Source: Palsa-504 sp963744575 (GTDB lineage Bacteria > Actinomycetota > Actinomycetes > Streptosporangiales > Streptosporangiaceae). From it: DNA of 64,000 bases. The DNA is taken from NCBI GenBank assembly GCA_963744575.1, contig CAVUUF010000014.1:186001-250000 (forward strand). Direction: 5' to 3'. Made by a program: the position numbers and the translations under genes. The notes beneath the pieces were generated by a model. It was not told the origin of the DNA, did no database searches, and worked only from the letters and a program-made list of their open reading frames with translations. Of the stretch, positions 52,179 through 60,946 are shown piece by piece (the first letter of the stretch is position 1; every line of letters starts with the position of its first letter).

Positions 52179-53420
52179 TTAAAAAGGTTCTGACGGCCGG
52201 TACTCGCGGGCGCCCGCGGCCAGTTCCTCGGCCAGGTCCTCGGCGTCCAGCCGGATCTCGATGCGGCGCAGGTCGTCGATCCGGGCGCGGGTCTCGACCC
52301 GCCGCGGGGTGAGCAGCGTGCAGCAGTCCTGGTCGGGGAGTTCGGAGATGTCCAGGGTGCGGATGCGGCGGGCCTCGGCCATGATCTCGGTCTTGTCCCA
52401 GCCGATCAGCGGGCGCAGGATCGGCAGCCGCACCGCGTCGTCGAGCGCGGTGATGTTGGTCAGCGTCTGGCTGCTGACCTGGCCCAGCGAGTCGCCGGTG
52501 ACCAGCGCGGTGGCGCCGAGCCTGCGGGACAGCGCCTCGCCGGTCTTGAGCATCAGCCGCCGCTGGGCCACGATCAGCAGCCGGTCCGCGCCGGAAGACT
52601 TCAGGGCCTGCTGCGCCTTGCCGAACGGCACCACGAAAAGACGCGATCCGCCCTGGAACCGGTCGAGGCCGCGGGTCAGCGCGTAGGCCTTGTAGATCGA
52701 CTCCGGGCCGGTCAGCGGCATGCCGGAGAAGTGCAGGAAGAAACAGCGCAGGCCGCGGCGCATCATCCGGTAGGCGGCCACCGGAGAGTCGATGCCGCCG
52801 GACATGAGCACGACGCCGCGGCCGCTCATCCCCACCGGCAGGCCGCCCTGCCCGGCCATGCCCTCGGTGAACACGAACACCTCGTCGGAATCCACCTCGA
52901 TGAACACCGTAGTGTCCGGGCGGGACAGGTTGACGCCGAGACCGTGCGCCTCCTGGATCTCCCGGCCGATCAGCACGCCCAGCTGCGCTGAGGTGAGCGG
53001 GAAGCGCTTGTCCCGGCGGCGCGCGCGCACCGCGAACGTGCCCGAGCTGTGCTTGGTCAGCGCGATCGCGGCGGCGGAGATCGCCTCGGGCGTCTTGGCC
53101 ACCCGCAGCGGCAGGCACATCCGGGCGATGCCGGGCACGTCCCTGACCCGCTCGGCGACCTGCCCGACGGCCTGCGCCCAGCCCGCGTCCCCGCGCCGCT
53201 CGCCGTCGGCCACGCGCAGCAGGATGACCCCCTCGCGCTGGCGCAGCTCGACGGGCACGCCCAGGCCGGCGACCGCAGCGCGGATGTTGGCGTGCAGGAT
53301 GCGCTCGAACTGCTGCCTGTTCCGCCCCTTGAGCACGATCTCGCCCAGCTTGAGCAGCACGCACGGCTCGTCCGGGCCGTGCGGGCCGGCCGGCGTCGCC
53401 GGGGCGGGGATCTGCGGCAC
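52179..53420 (-). CDS. thiI: tRNA 4-thiouridine synthase ThiI, rhodanese-less
   Basis: Sulfur transfer to tRNA U8. N-terminal ferredoxin-like and THUMP domains (VLLKLGEIVLKGRNRQQFER, QREGVILLRV, FAVRARRRDKRFPLTSAQLG), PP-loop AANH domain (VVLMSGGIDSPVAAYRMMRR, GDSLGQVSSQTLTNITALDD, LPDQDCCTLLTPRRVETRA). There is no C-terminal rhodanese domain, so sulfur must come by another route, as in many bacteria. GTG 53420 is used; an upstream frame to 53561 is Arg-rich and doubtful. Converges with aroF. Confidence 0.92.
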   Translation of the reverse strand: MPQIPAPATPAGPHGPDEPCVLLKLGEIVLKGRNRQQFERILHANIRAAVAGLGVPVELRQREGVILLRVADGERRGDAGWAQAVGQVAERVRDVPGIARMCLPLRVAKTPEAISAAAIALTKHSSGTFAVRARRRDKRFPLTSAQLGVLIGREIQEAHGLGVNLSRPDTTVFIEVDSDEVFVFTEGMAGQGGLPVGMSGRGVVLMSGGIDSPVAAYRMMRRGLRCFFLHFSGMPLTGPESIYKAYALTRGLDRFQGGSRLFVVPFGKAQQALKSSGADRLLIVAQRRLMLKTGEALSRRLGATALVTGDSLGQVSSQTLTNITALDDAVRLPILRPLIGWDKTEIMAEARRIRTLDISELPDQDCCTLLTPRRVETRARIDDLRRIEIRLDAEDLAEELAAGAREYRPSEPF

Positions 53421-53605
53421 TCCCCTAGTCTGCCAGCAGAAAACCCATATCCCGAACGAATGGCCGTACTGCTTTGCGGTCACCCCTGGGGCCAGCCCGA
53501 GGTGAGAAACGGGTGCCAGCCCCAGTGTCTTCCGCGCCGTCCGCCGATAACGTGGCGCCATGAGTGAGCCGAAGGGGCGCGCTGCGGAGGCGGACGGAGG
53601 ACAGA

Positions 53606-53992
53606 GTGAGCCTCAGGGATGAAGTCCGGGCCTCGGCCGGGGCACACCGCGATCTCGGCCCCGGCTACGACACCGCCGTGGCCGAGGGTCTCGTCGAGCG
53701 CATCGGCGAAGAAATCGACAAGCGGGTGGACGCCCGGCTGTACGGCCAGGTGCCCTACCAGAACCCGCCGCCGCGGCCACGGCTGCGTCGTGAGCCCAGG
53801 CCCGGGCGAATCGGGTTGGGCGCCGTGGTGCTGGGCCTCGGCTCCATGGGCATGGCTATCGGGGCCACGGCGGCGGTCCTGCATCCGGGCGACTCCCCCG
53901 GCCAGGTCAGCGGCGGCGCGGCGGTGCTCATCGCGCTGATCTGGATCGTGATTGGCGTCGTCAACGTGGCCTACGCCAGGTACCGGTGGTGA
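53606..53992 (+). CDS. Small two-span membrane protein (paralogue of next gene)
   Basis: 128 aa. N-terminal amphipathic helix with the motif AHRDLGPGYDTAVAEGLVER then IGEEIDKRVDARL, a Pro/Arg stretch, and two hydrophobic segments (IGLGAVVLGLGSMGMAIGAT, VLIALIWIVIGVVNVAYARY). The same architecture is found in the next gene, so they are tandem duplicates. GTG 53606 follows GGAGG. Function unknown; actinobacterial relatives are known only as hypothetical membrane proteins. Confidence 0.7.
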   Translation: MSLRDEVRASAGAHRDLGPGYDTAVAEGLVERIGEEIDKRVDARLYGQVPYQNPPPRPRLRREPRPGRIGLGAVVLGLGSMGMAIGATAAVLHPGDSPGQVSGGAAVLIALIWIVIGVVNVAYARYRW

Positions 53993-54036
53993 CCCGCCTA
54001 TTTGTGGCTGTCCCCGGCACGTTGTAGCGTGCGCTC

Positions 54037-54699
54037 ATGGGCAGCGACCACGAGGCGGAGATCCGCGCCTCCGTGGCCGCGCGCCAGGACCTCGGTCCTG
54101 GCTATGACGACGCGGTGGCCGAGGGACTGGTCGAGCGCATCGGGGCGGAAATCGACAAGCGGATAGACGCCCGGCTCGGACAGTTCGGCATCGCGGGGGC
54201 AGCCGGGTCCGCCGGGCCTGCCGGGTCTCCTGGATACCAGGGGCCCGCGGCGCCGGCCGGCGCCCCACCGGGGGTCCCCGCGCCGGCCGGCGCCGCCGGT
54301 GTGCCCGGTGCCGCTGGTGCGGGCGCTGCCGCTGGGTCGCCTGGCGGGTACCAGGGGCCCGCCGGGTATTCGAGGTATCAGGGGCACCAGGGCTACATGG
54401 GGTACCAGGGGTACCAGGGGTACCAGGGGCCCGCCGGGTATTCGAGTTTTCAGGGGTACCAGGGCTACATGGGTCCCGTGCCGCCCGGGTACCAGACGGG
54501 GCCGCCGCCGGCCCGGCCGTCCGCGAGCAGTCAGCGCCACGTGGCGACGACGGTCACCGCGCTCGGATCCATAGCCCTCGGGGTGGGCGCCACCGCCATC
54601 GTGTCGCACAGCGAGAGGCCCGGCGGGCAGGCCTTCATAGTCCTGCTCATCTGGATCGCCATCACGATCATCAACGTCACCTACGCGCGGCGCTCCTGA
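54037..54699 (+). CDS. Membrane protein with collagen-like Gly-X-Y repeats
   Basis: 220 aa. Shares the head LGPGYDDAVAEGLVERIGAE IDKRIDARL and the paired hydrophobic tail (TALGSIALGVGATAIVSHSE, AFIVLLIWIAITIINVTYAR) with the preceding gene, but has a 120-residue insertion of Gly-X-Y triplets (GAAGSAGPAGSPGYQGPAAP) and tyrosine-rich YQG repeats. Two near-identical 54-bp units encode YQGPAGYS-xx-QG-x-QGYMG (54349-54402 and 54421-54474). Such triplets can form collagen-like triple helices. It is likely a surface or envelope protein; function unknown. Confidence 0.75.
   Translation: MGSDHEAEIRASVAARQDLGPGYDDAVAEGLVERIGAEIDKRIDARLGQFGIAGAAGSAGPAGSPGYQGPAAPAGAPPGVPAPAGAAGVPGAAGAGAAAGSPGGYQGPAGYSRYQGHQGYMGYQGYQGYQGPAGYSSFQGYQGYMGPVPPGYQTGPPPARPSASSQRHVATTVTALGSIALGVGATAIVSHSERPGGQAFIVLLIWIAITIINVTYARRS
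54349..54474. repeat. Two 54-bp coding repeats separated by two TACCAGGGG units
   Basis: Units 54349-54402 and 54421-54474 differ at only a few positions and are joined by two TACCAGGGG copies. They encode the YQG-rich middle of the collagen-like protein. TACCAGGGG itself recurs in this stretch. Confidence 0.8.
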
Positions 54700-54800
54700 C
54701 CGCTACTTCGCAGCGGAATGACATTCGAGAGGTTCACCGACCGGGCGCGGCGAAGCCGGCCGGCCCGGAAATGTCAGACCCCCCTCGTAGGGTGTCGGCT

Positions 54801-55388
54801 ATGAACCCACCACGCAGACGCCGCGCCAACCCGCCGGACGGGCGGTGCGGGTGCGCGGAGTGTGAGGCGCTGGCCGAGGGCACCAATCTCGACCCGGAAG
54901 CCTGCATGCAGGCTGTCGCCGACGACATCCGCACCGTGGGCTGGTCGGTCTCCGCCGTCCTCGGCGACGAGATCGCACCGCCCTGGGCGTACACGGTAGG
55001 TCTGTGGCTCAGTCACCAGGGCCCAGAACTGACCATGTTCGGCCTTCCGGTCGAGCACATGACGGTCATCCTGAACTCGATCGGTGAGCGCATCGCCAGC
55101 GGTGCGGTGATCGGGGCCAGAGACCAGATCGACGGCGTCTGCCCGTGCTCGCTCGCGATCCGGCCGGTGCACGAAAGCTGGCGGACGACCAGCATGTTCG
55201 CCGTCTCGGACCGGTACCACGGGTACATCAGGCCGCCGTACCTGCAAGTGGTCTGGCCCGATCGGCGAGACCGCTACCCCGGGGACCCCGGCTTCCAGTT
55301 CAAGTACGAGGGCAGGCAGCCGCTGCTGTGGCTGCCGCGTGACGACAATCCGCCCGGCGTGTGGACCCGGATCGACCAGCTCTGCTGA
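54801..55388 (+). CDS. DUF4262 domain protein
   Basis: 195 aa. PPWAYTVGLWLSHQGPELTM, FGLPVEHMTVILNSIGERIA and VVWPDRRDRYPGDPGFQFKY are the DUF4262 pattern. A pair of Cys (CGCAECEALA) at the N-terminus is an addition and could bind metal. Widely distributed in bacteria with no established activity. ATG 54801 is preceded by AGGGTGTCGGCT; ATG 54771 lacks a ribosome site. Confidence 0.8.
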   Translation: MNPPRRRRANPPDGRCGCAECEALAEGTNLDPEACMQAVADDIRTVGWSVSAVLGDEIAPPWAYTVGLWLSHQGPELTMFGLPVEHMTVILNSIGERIASGAVIGARDQIDGVCPCSLAIRPVHESWRTTSMFAVSDRYHGYIRPPYLQVVWPDRRDRYPGDPGFQFKYEGRQPLLWLPRDDNPPGVWTRIDQLC

Positions 55389-55540
55389 ATCGGGGCCCGG
55401 GTGCCCCGGGCCAGCCGGAAAAGAAGTTGCCACGTCCTCACGCGGCTGGTTAGCGTCATATTTCCGGCGGGGCTGACCAGGTCGCCCGGGCGCCGACTGG
55501 AATGGCCACGCTAGCGGAAAGGCGAGAAGGGGCGGAGCCG

Positions 55541-56863
55541 ATGTCACGGGGCTGGCTCGTCCGCCGGTTCCCCGTGCTCGGGATCCGGGACTTCCGGCTG
55601 CTGCTCGCCGACCGGCTCATCGCGCCCGCCTCGGTGGGGTTCTCGATCGTCGGCGTCTCGTTCGCGGTGCTCAAGGCCACCAACTCCGCCACCGACCTGT
55701 CCTACGTGCTCGCCGCCCAGATCGCGCCGGCGCTGGTGTTCGCGCTCGTTGGCGGCGTGGCCGCCGACCGGTTCCCGCCGCAGCGGGTTATCGTGGCGGC
55801 CAACCTGCTGATGGCGCTGGGCGAGGGGACCTTCGGCGTGCTCGCGCTCACCACCCGGCCGCCGCTGTGGGCGATGCTCGGGCTCGAGGCCATCACCGGG
55901 ACCGGGGTCGCGCTCTTCTATCCCGCCTCGCAGGCACTGCTCCCCCGCCTGGTCCCGCGCGAGCTGCTGCAGGAGGCCAGCTCGATCAGCCGGCTGGCGA
56001 TGAACACCGGCCAGATGTCAGGTGCGGCCGCCGCCGGGCTGCTGGTGGCCGCCGCGGGCGCGGGCTGGGCGCTCCTCCTGTGCGGCATCGGCATGGTGGC
56101 CACGGTCCCGCTGCTGCTGTCCATCCGGGGCTCGCCGCCCGCGGTGCCAGCCCAGCCGCGGCCCGGGGGCAGTGACGGGGCTCCGGTGCCCAGCATGCTC
56201 ACGGAACTGCGCGAAGGCTGGTCGGAGTTCCGGTCGCACACCTGGCTGTGGGTCATCGTCGCGGAATTCGGCGTGGTGCTGATGGCGTGGTACGGCGCGT
56301 TCTCCGTGCTCGGTCCTGTGGTGGCGCGGGAGCACCTCGGCGGCCCGGCCGCCTGGGGCGCGATCACCGCGGCGGACGCGTTCGGCCTGATCGCCGGCGG
56401 ACTCGCGTCGCTGCGGTTCACGCCCCGCCGGCCCATGCTGTTCGTCGTGCTCACCGGGGGCGCGATCGCCATATCCCCGCTCTCGCTGGCGATGGTCCTG
56501 CCGCTGCCGGCCATCTGCCTCGCGTCGTTCGCCCTCGGCGTGTTCGTCGAGATGATGATGGTGGTGTGGACCGTCACGCTGGCGCGGAACATCCCCGCGG
56601 ACAAGCTGGCCCGGGTCTCGTCCTACGACGTCCTCGGCTCGGTCATGGCGATGCCCGTCGGAGCGCTGATCGCGGGCCCGCTCGGCACCGCGATCGGTAT
56701 TTCCCAGGCCCAGTACGCGGCGGCCGCGGTGATCGTCGTCGCCTCCGCCCTGGCTCTCATCCCGCGCGACATCCGTGCCATCCGCAGCAGCGACGGGCCC
56801 GCGCCGCCGCCGGCCGAGGCGGCCCCGTCCCGGCTCGAAGCCGCGTCGCTGCGGACCCCGTAA
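55541..56863 (+). CDS. MFS transporter (12 TM, MFS_3/enterobactin-exporter-like)
   Basis: 440 aa with about 12 hydrophobic segments. Starts SRGWLVRRFPVLGIRDFRLL; motif A-like loop GGVAADRFPPQRVIV; later YPASQALLPRLVPRELLQEA and SISRLAMNTGQMSGAAAAGL are typical of MFS_3 exporters. ATG 55541 is preceded by GGAGCCG. The substrate is unknown; not in an obvious operon. It ends 56 bp before the convergent ABC permease gene. Confidence 0.85.
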   Translation: MSRGWLVRRFPVLGIRDFRLLLADRLIAPASVGFSIVGVSFAVLKATNSATDLSYVLAAQIAPALVFALVGGVAADRFPPQRVIVAANLLMALGEGTFGVLALTTRPPLWAMLGLEAITGTGVALFYPASQALLPRLVPRELLQEASSISRLAMNTGQMSGAAAAGLLVAAAGAGWALLLCGIGMVATVPLLLSIRGSPPAVPAQPRPGGSDGAPVPSMLTELREGWSEFRSHTWLWVIVAEFGVVLMAWYGAFSVLGPVVAREHLGGPAAWGAITAADAFGLIAGGLASLRFTPRRPMLFVVLTGGAIAISPLSLAMVLPLPAICLASFALGVFVEMMMVVWTVTLARNIPADKLARVSSYDVLGSVMAMPVGALIAGPLGTAIGISQAQYAAAAVIVVASALALIPRDIRAIRSSDGPAPPPAEAAPSRLEAASLRTP

Positions 56864-56918
56864 CGGGCGGCGCCGGAACGGCGGGCCCCCGTAGTACCCG
56901 CCGTTCCGGCCGCCGGAC

Positions 56919-57791
56919 TCAGACGTTCTTCTGGTACGAGCGAAACGTCATCACCGACAGGGCCACGCACGCCACCGCGAGCCCGAGCAGGCCGCCGCAG
57001 CGCGCCGCGATCGCGGACCAGTCGGGCTGAGCGGAAAGCGCGCTGCGGCCGATCTGGACCACCCAGTTGAGCGGGTTGCGCGACGCGATGGCCTGCATCC
57101 AGCCCGGCATCAGCTGAGTCTGCATGAACGCCGAGGACAAGAACATCAGCGGGAGCATGAAGAACGTGTAGACGCCGATGATCGCCTCGCGGGAGCGCAG
57201 CGTCATGCCGACCGCGTTGGACAGCGCCCCGAACACCACGCCGACCAGGACCGACGCCGTGACCATCACGGCCACCCCGGCGACGCCGCCGTGATAGCGC
57301 GCCCCGCCGGCCAGGCCGAGCGCTACGATGATCAGCGACTGCACCGCCGTGCTGACCGCCTGCTCCACCACAGAGGCATTCATGATCCCGATCCGGCTGG
57401 CCGGCGAGGCCAGGAACCGGTTCAGCGTGCCGCGGTCGATCTCCTCGATCATCGACATGCCGGCCCACATGTTGTTGGACATGGCGTTCATCGCGATCAC
57501 GCCAGGCACCAGGTAGGCCAGGTAGCTGCCGTGGTAGGCGAACCCCGGGATGTCGATGACCCGGCGGAACAGCGCCCCGAACAAGAACAGCCAGATCACC
57601 GGCTGGACGACGCTGAACGCCAGCACCCACGGCTGCCTGACCAGCGCATGCATCTTCCGGCCTGTCAGGTACCAGGTGTGCGCCAGGGTGGTGCGGAACG
57701 GCGCGGCACCGGACGGCGCGGTGGGCCGCGCCGCGGCCGGCGGCATCGAGGGGCCCGAAGGGCCGGAATGGATCTGCATGGTCGTCATCAC
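56919..57791 (-). CDS. ABC-2 type permease (DrrB-like)
   Basis: Six-span membrane subunit of an exporter. A Pro/Ala-rich cytoplasmic N-terminus, then TWYLTGRKMHALVRQPWVLA and FSVVQPVIWLFLFGALFRRV, and a C-terminal core with PLMFLSSAFMQTQLMPGWMQ and IASRNPLNWVVQIGRSALSA, the classic DrrB/ABC-2 pattern. Overlaps its ATPase partner by 4 nt and is likely to export a drug or lipid-like natural product. Confidence 0.88.
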   Translation of the reverse strand: MMTTMQIHSGPSGPSMPPAAARPTAPSGAAPFRTTLAHTWYLTGRKMHALVRQPWVLAFSVVQPVIWLFLFGALFRRVIDIPGFAYHGSYLAYLVPGVIAMNAMSNNMWAGMSMIEEIDRGTLNRFLASPASRIGIMNASVVEQAVSTAVQSLIIVALGLAGGARYHGGVAGVAVMVTASVLVGVVFGALSNAVGMTLRSREAIIGVYTFFMLPLMFLSSAFMQTQLMPGWMQAIASRNPLNWVVQIGRSALSAQPDWSAIAARCGGLLGLAVACVALSVMTFRSYQKNV

Positions 57792-58831
57792 TTGCTCACC
57801 CCTGCGGTCTCGAGCTCATTCGCGTGTTCGTCCTGGCCGGGAGCCTGTGCCTCGCTGTAGCGGCGCCCGGTGTGCCGCAGGTACACGTCGTCGAGCGACG
57901 GGCGCGCGACGGCCACCGACGCGGCGTTGAGGCCGGCCCGCTGCAGTCCGGCCAGCACGACCGGGACGGCAGCCGCGCCGTCGTCGCTGCGGGCGGACAC
58001 GTCGCGGCCGGCGATGACCACATCCCGCACCGCGGGCAGGGCGGTCAGCACACGCCGGACCAGATCCGGCTCGGCGCCGGCCGGAAGCTCGACGTGCACG
58101 GCATCGCCGCGCAGTTCGCCCTTGAGCTCGTCGGGCGTGCCCGAGGTGACCACCCGGCCGCGGTCCACGATCGCCAGGCGGCTCGCCAGCCGGTCCGCCT
58201 CCTCCAGGTAGTGCGTGGTCAGCAGCACCGTCATGCCCTCGCCCCCGGCCAGCCGGGCGATCTCCTGCCACATGGCGGCCCGGGATTCCGGGTCCAGGCC
58301 CGTCGTCGGCTCGTCCAGGAACAGCACCGCCGGCCGGTGCATCAGCCCGAGCGTCACGTCCAGGCGGCGCTGCATGCCGCCGGAGTAGGTCTTGACCAGC
58401 CGCCCGGCCGCCTCGGCCAGCCCGAAGTGCCCGAGCAGCTCGTCGGCGCGGGCCCGCAGGGCCGCGCCGCGCAGCCCGTACAGACGGCCCTGCAGGATCA
58501 GGTTCTCCCGGCCGGTGGCGGTCGGGTCGGCCCCGGACCGCTGCGCGACGACCCCGATCACCTGCCGGACCTGACTCGGCCGGGCGAGCACGTCGATACC
58601 CTCGACGCGGGCCGTTCCCGAATCCGGCCTGGCCAGCGAGGTGAGGATCTTGACGGCGGTGCTCTTGCCCGCGCCGTTCGGGCCGAGCAGCCCGTAGATC
58701 ATGCCGCGCGGGACGGTGATGTCCAGCCCGTCCAGCGCCTTGATGCCGCGCTTCTTGCCATGCTTAATTCCGGGCACGGCGTAGGTTTTGACTAGCTGAC
58801 GCGCCTCGATGGCGCAGTCGGTAGAACTCAC
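57788..58831 (-). CDS. ABC transporter ATPase (DrrA-like)
   Basis: 347 aa. Walker A GLLGPNGAGKSTAVKILTSL, Q-loop VAQRSGADPTATGRENLI, signature YSGGMQRRLDVTLGLM, Walker B AVLFLDEPTTGLDP and H-loop TTHYLEEADRLA. A DrrA-type C-terminal domain follows (DELKGELRGDAVHVELPAGA). Works with the permease encoded next. A PadR regulator 143 bp upstream on the same strand probably controls it. Confidence 0.92.
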   Translation of the reverse strand: MSSTDCAIEARQLVKTYAVPGIKHGKKRGIKALDGLDITVPRGMIYGLLGPNGAGKSTAVKILTSLARPDSGTARVEGIDVLARPSQVRQVIGVVAQRSGADPTATGRENLILQGRLYGLRGAALRARADELLGHFGLAEAAGRLVKTYSGGMQRRLDVTLGLMHRPAVLFLDEPTTGLDPESRAAMWQEIARLAGGEGMTVLLTTHYLEEADRLASRLAIVDRGRVVTSGTPDELKGELRGDAVHVELPAGAEPDLVRRVLTALPAVRDVVIAGRDVSARSDDGAAAVPVVLAGLQRAGLNAASVAVARPSLDDVYLRHTGRRYSEAQAPGQDEHANELETAGVSK

Positions 58832-58929
58832 TGGTGTCTCCTTGCGATCCGGCCCGCGAGGAGAAACCCGGCTACTCTTGTGGTGGGACCTCGGGTTTCG
58901 CGTATTCGCGGGATCGATATGAGGTTGAC

Positions 58930-58967
58930 GGCCCCGGCCGCCGGTGTTGCCGCACCAGGCCGGGGTC
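58930..58967 (-). terminator. Hairpin after the PadR gene
   Basis: GGCCCCGGCC (58930-58939) pairs with GGCCGGGGTC (58958-58967; one G-T) across an 18-nt loop, 8 bp beyond the PadR stop on the minus strand. There is no U-tract in that direction, so it may attenuate rather than stop read-through into the ABC genes. Confidence 0.45.
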
Positions 58968-58974
58968 GTTTTGG

Positions 58975-59631
58975 TTAGCTGCCCGCGGCCTCCCCCCCAT
59001 GTAGCTTGTCCAGCGCGAGAATTTCATCAGGGACTTCCCCGGTCTCGCGGAAGCGCCGCCAGGCTTCGATGCCGGGGAACGTGCCGTCGGTGAGTTCCTT
59101 CAGCAGCTCACGCACCCATTCCGCCTCGGCGCGCCGCAGGGCCAGATGGAACTCCGTCTCGATCATGAAGAGCCGGGGAATCGTGGCCTCCCATCCCTCG
59201 AGGTCCGCCTGGTACCTGGCGTTGGCCTCGTCCAGGGTCTCCAGCCGCTGCTGGAGCAGGCCGATCAGCGCGTCGGGCCCCAGGATGGCGCTCTCCCCCA
59301 GGGCCGCCTCGAATCTGGTGTATTCCCGCTCCGGGACGGCGAGCAGCTCACGCAGCCAGTCCATCAGCTCGGCTCGTCCCGCGTCGGTGATCTGGTAGGT
59401 CGTCCGTTCCGGCGCCCTGCCCTCCCGGGCGACCTCCACGGCCTTGATGAAGCCGTACTTCTCCAGGTTCTGCACCACCGTGTAGAGCGAACCCCAGTTG
59501 ATCTTGATCGCCTGATCCTTGCCCCGCTGGCGCAGGGCGGTGGCCATCTCGTACGGATACCTCGGCCGCTCCATCAGCAGTGTGAGCAGCGACAGCGCCA
59601 GCAGGTTACCGACCTTCCGCCGCTTCGCCAT
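58975..59631 (-). CDS. PadR-family transcriptional regulator
   Basis: 218 aa. N-terminal winged helix (GNLLALSLLTLLMERPRYPY, KINWGSLYTVVQNLEKYGFI, RTTYQITDAGRAELMDWL) and a helical C-terminal dimerisation domain (LLQQRLETLDEANARYQADL). PadR regulators next to ABC-2 exporters usually repress them and release on binding the exported drug. ATG 59631 is used, with GAGG 9 nt upstream. A perfect palindrome 52 bp upstream is its probable operator. Confidence 0.9.
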   Translation of the reverse strand: MAKRRKVGNLLALSLLTLLMERPRYPYEMATALRQRGKDQAIKINWGSLYTVVQNLEKYGFIKAVEVAREGRAPERTTYQITDAGRAELMDWLRELLAVPEREYTRFEAALGESAILGPDALIGLLQQRLETLDEANARYQADLEGWEATIPRLFMIETEFHLALRRAEAEWVRELLKELTDGTFPGIEAWRRFRETGEVPDEILALDKLHGGEAAGS

Positions 59632-59682
59632 CCCCGCATCACCTCGCATCCGAGTCATCGCTTCCGAGGACTCGCTATCAAG

Positions 59683-59698
59683 TACTCGTGGACGAGTA
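59683..59698. promoter_or_regulatory. Palindromic operator upstream of padR
   Basis: TACTCGTGGACGAGTA has perfect 7-bp arms around GG, a few tens of bases upstream of the PadR start codon. PadR proteins bind such dyads and autoregulate. A weaker relative, TACTCTTGTGG, occurs near 58873 upstream of the ABC ATPase gene. Confidence 0.65.
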
Positions 59699-59819
59699 TA
59701 GGCCGATGCCGACGGCGCGCGCAACCGGGAAGTCCAGATCTCCGCGCCCACGGCCAACGGTCCAGATCGGCTGGCGGGGCATCCGGGACGGGCAGGCCGC
59801 GGCCCGGAGGCAGAGGCCG

Positions 59820-60857
59820 TCAGCCGAAGAAGATTTCGGCCTCGGCGTAGCGCTGGGGCGGCACCAGCTTGAGCTGGCTGGTGGCCTCGACGAGCGGGAC
59901 GCGGACGATATCGGTGCCGCGCAGCGCCACCATGACGCCGAACGCCTCGTCGTGCACCGCCTGGACGGCGTACACGCCGAACCTGGTGGCCAGCACCCGG
60001 TCGAACGCCGTCGGGGTGCCGCCGCGCTGGATGTGACCGAGCACGGTGCAGCGGGCCTCCTTGCCGGTCCGCTTTTCGATCTCGCCGGCCAGCATCTGTC
60101 CCACCCCACCCAGCCGGACATGGCCGAACGAGTCGAGTTGCTCGCCGGAGGTGGCGAGTTCCTCGCTCACCGGGTGCGCGCCCTCGGCGACGACCACGAT
60201 CGGCGCGAACCGGGTCTGGAACCGGTGCTGCACGTAGGCGCAGACCCGCTCGATGTCGAACGGCCGCTCCGGGATGAGGATCACGTTGGCGCCGCCCGCG
60301 AGCCCGGCGTGCAGCGCGATCCAGCCGGCGTGCCGCCCCATCACCTCGACGATCAGCGCCCGGTGATGGCTCTCCGCCGTGGTGTGCAGCCGGTCGATGG
60401 CCTCCATGGCGATGTTGACTGCGGTGTCGAAGCCGAAGGTGTAGTCGGTGGCGCCGAGGTCGTTGTCGATGGTCTTCGGCACTCCGACGACCGGAACCCC
60501 CTGCTCACCCAGGCGGGTGGCCACGCCGAGGGTGTCCTCGCCGCCGATCGCGATCAGCGCGTCGACGCCCAGTCCGGCGAGGTTGTCCTTGATCCGCTCG
60601 ATGCCGTTGCGGCTGCCGCCCGAGTTCTTCAGCGGGTTGGTGCGGGACGACCCGAGGATCGTGCCGCCACGCGGCAGGATGCCGCGCACCGCCTGGACAT
60701 CCAGGGGCACGGTATCGCCTTCGAGCGGCCCTCGCCAGCCGTCGCGGAACCCGACGAACTCAAGACCGTACTCCTGGACGCCCTTACGGACCACGGCGCG
60801 GATAACTGCATTGAGGCCGGGGCAGTCGCCGCCGCCGGTCAGGACTCCCACTCGCAT
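59820..60857 (-). CDS. 6-phosphofructokinase, probably PPi-dependent
   Basis: Phosphorylates fructose 6-phosphate. MRVGVLTGGGDCPGLNAVIR, VPKTIDNDLGATDYTFGFDT and VEVMGRHAGWIALHAGLAGG are family motifs. The residues that set donor choice are IGGEDTLGVA (Asp at the position that is Gly in ATP enzymes) and PKTIDND (Lys in place of Gly); Asp/Lys is the signature of pyrophosphate-using group III enzymes such as that of Amycolatopsis. ATG 60857 is chosen; a longer upstream frame is not credible. 345 aa. Confidence 0.85.
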   Translation of the reverse strand: MRVGVLTGGGDCPGLNAVIRAVVRKGVQEYGLEFVGFRDGWRGPLEGDTVPLDVQAVRGILPRGGTILGSSRTNPLKNSGGSRNGIERIKDNLAGLGVDALIAIGGEDTLGVATRLGEQGVPVVGVPKTIDNDLGATDYTFGFDTAVNIAMEAIDRLHTTAESHHRALIVEVMGRHAGWIALHAGLAGGANVILIPERPFDIERVCAYVQHRFQTRFAPIVVVAEGAHPVSEELATSGEQLDSFGHVRLGGVGQMLAGEIEKRTGKEARCTVLGHIQRGGTPTAFDRVLATRFGVYAVQAVHDEAFGVMVALRGTDIVRVPLVEATSQLKLVPPQRYAEAEIFFG

Positions 60858-60946
60858 GGCAACAACCTTAGTGGGCGCGAGCCGTGCGCGGATGCATGCG
60901 GCTGGAGCTGAGGGAAAACTAAATCCGACCAGGCCGATTTGCGGGG

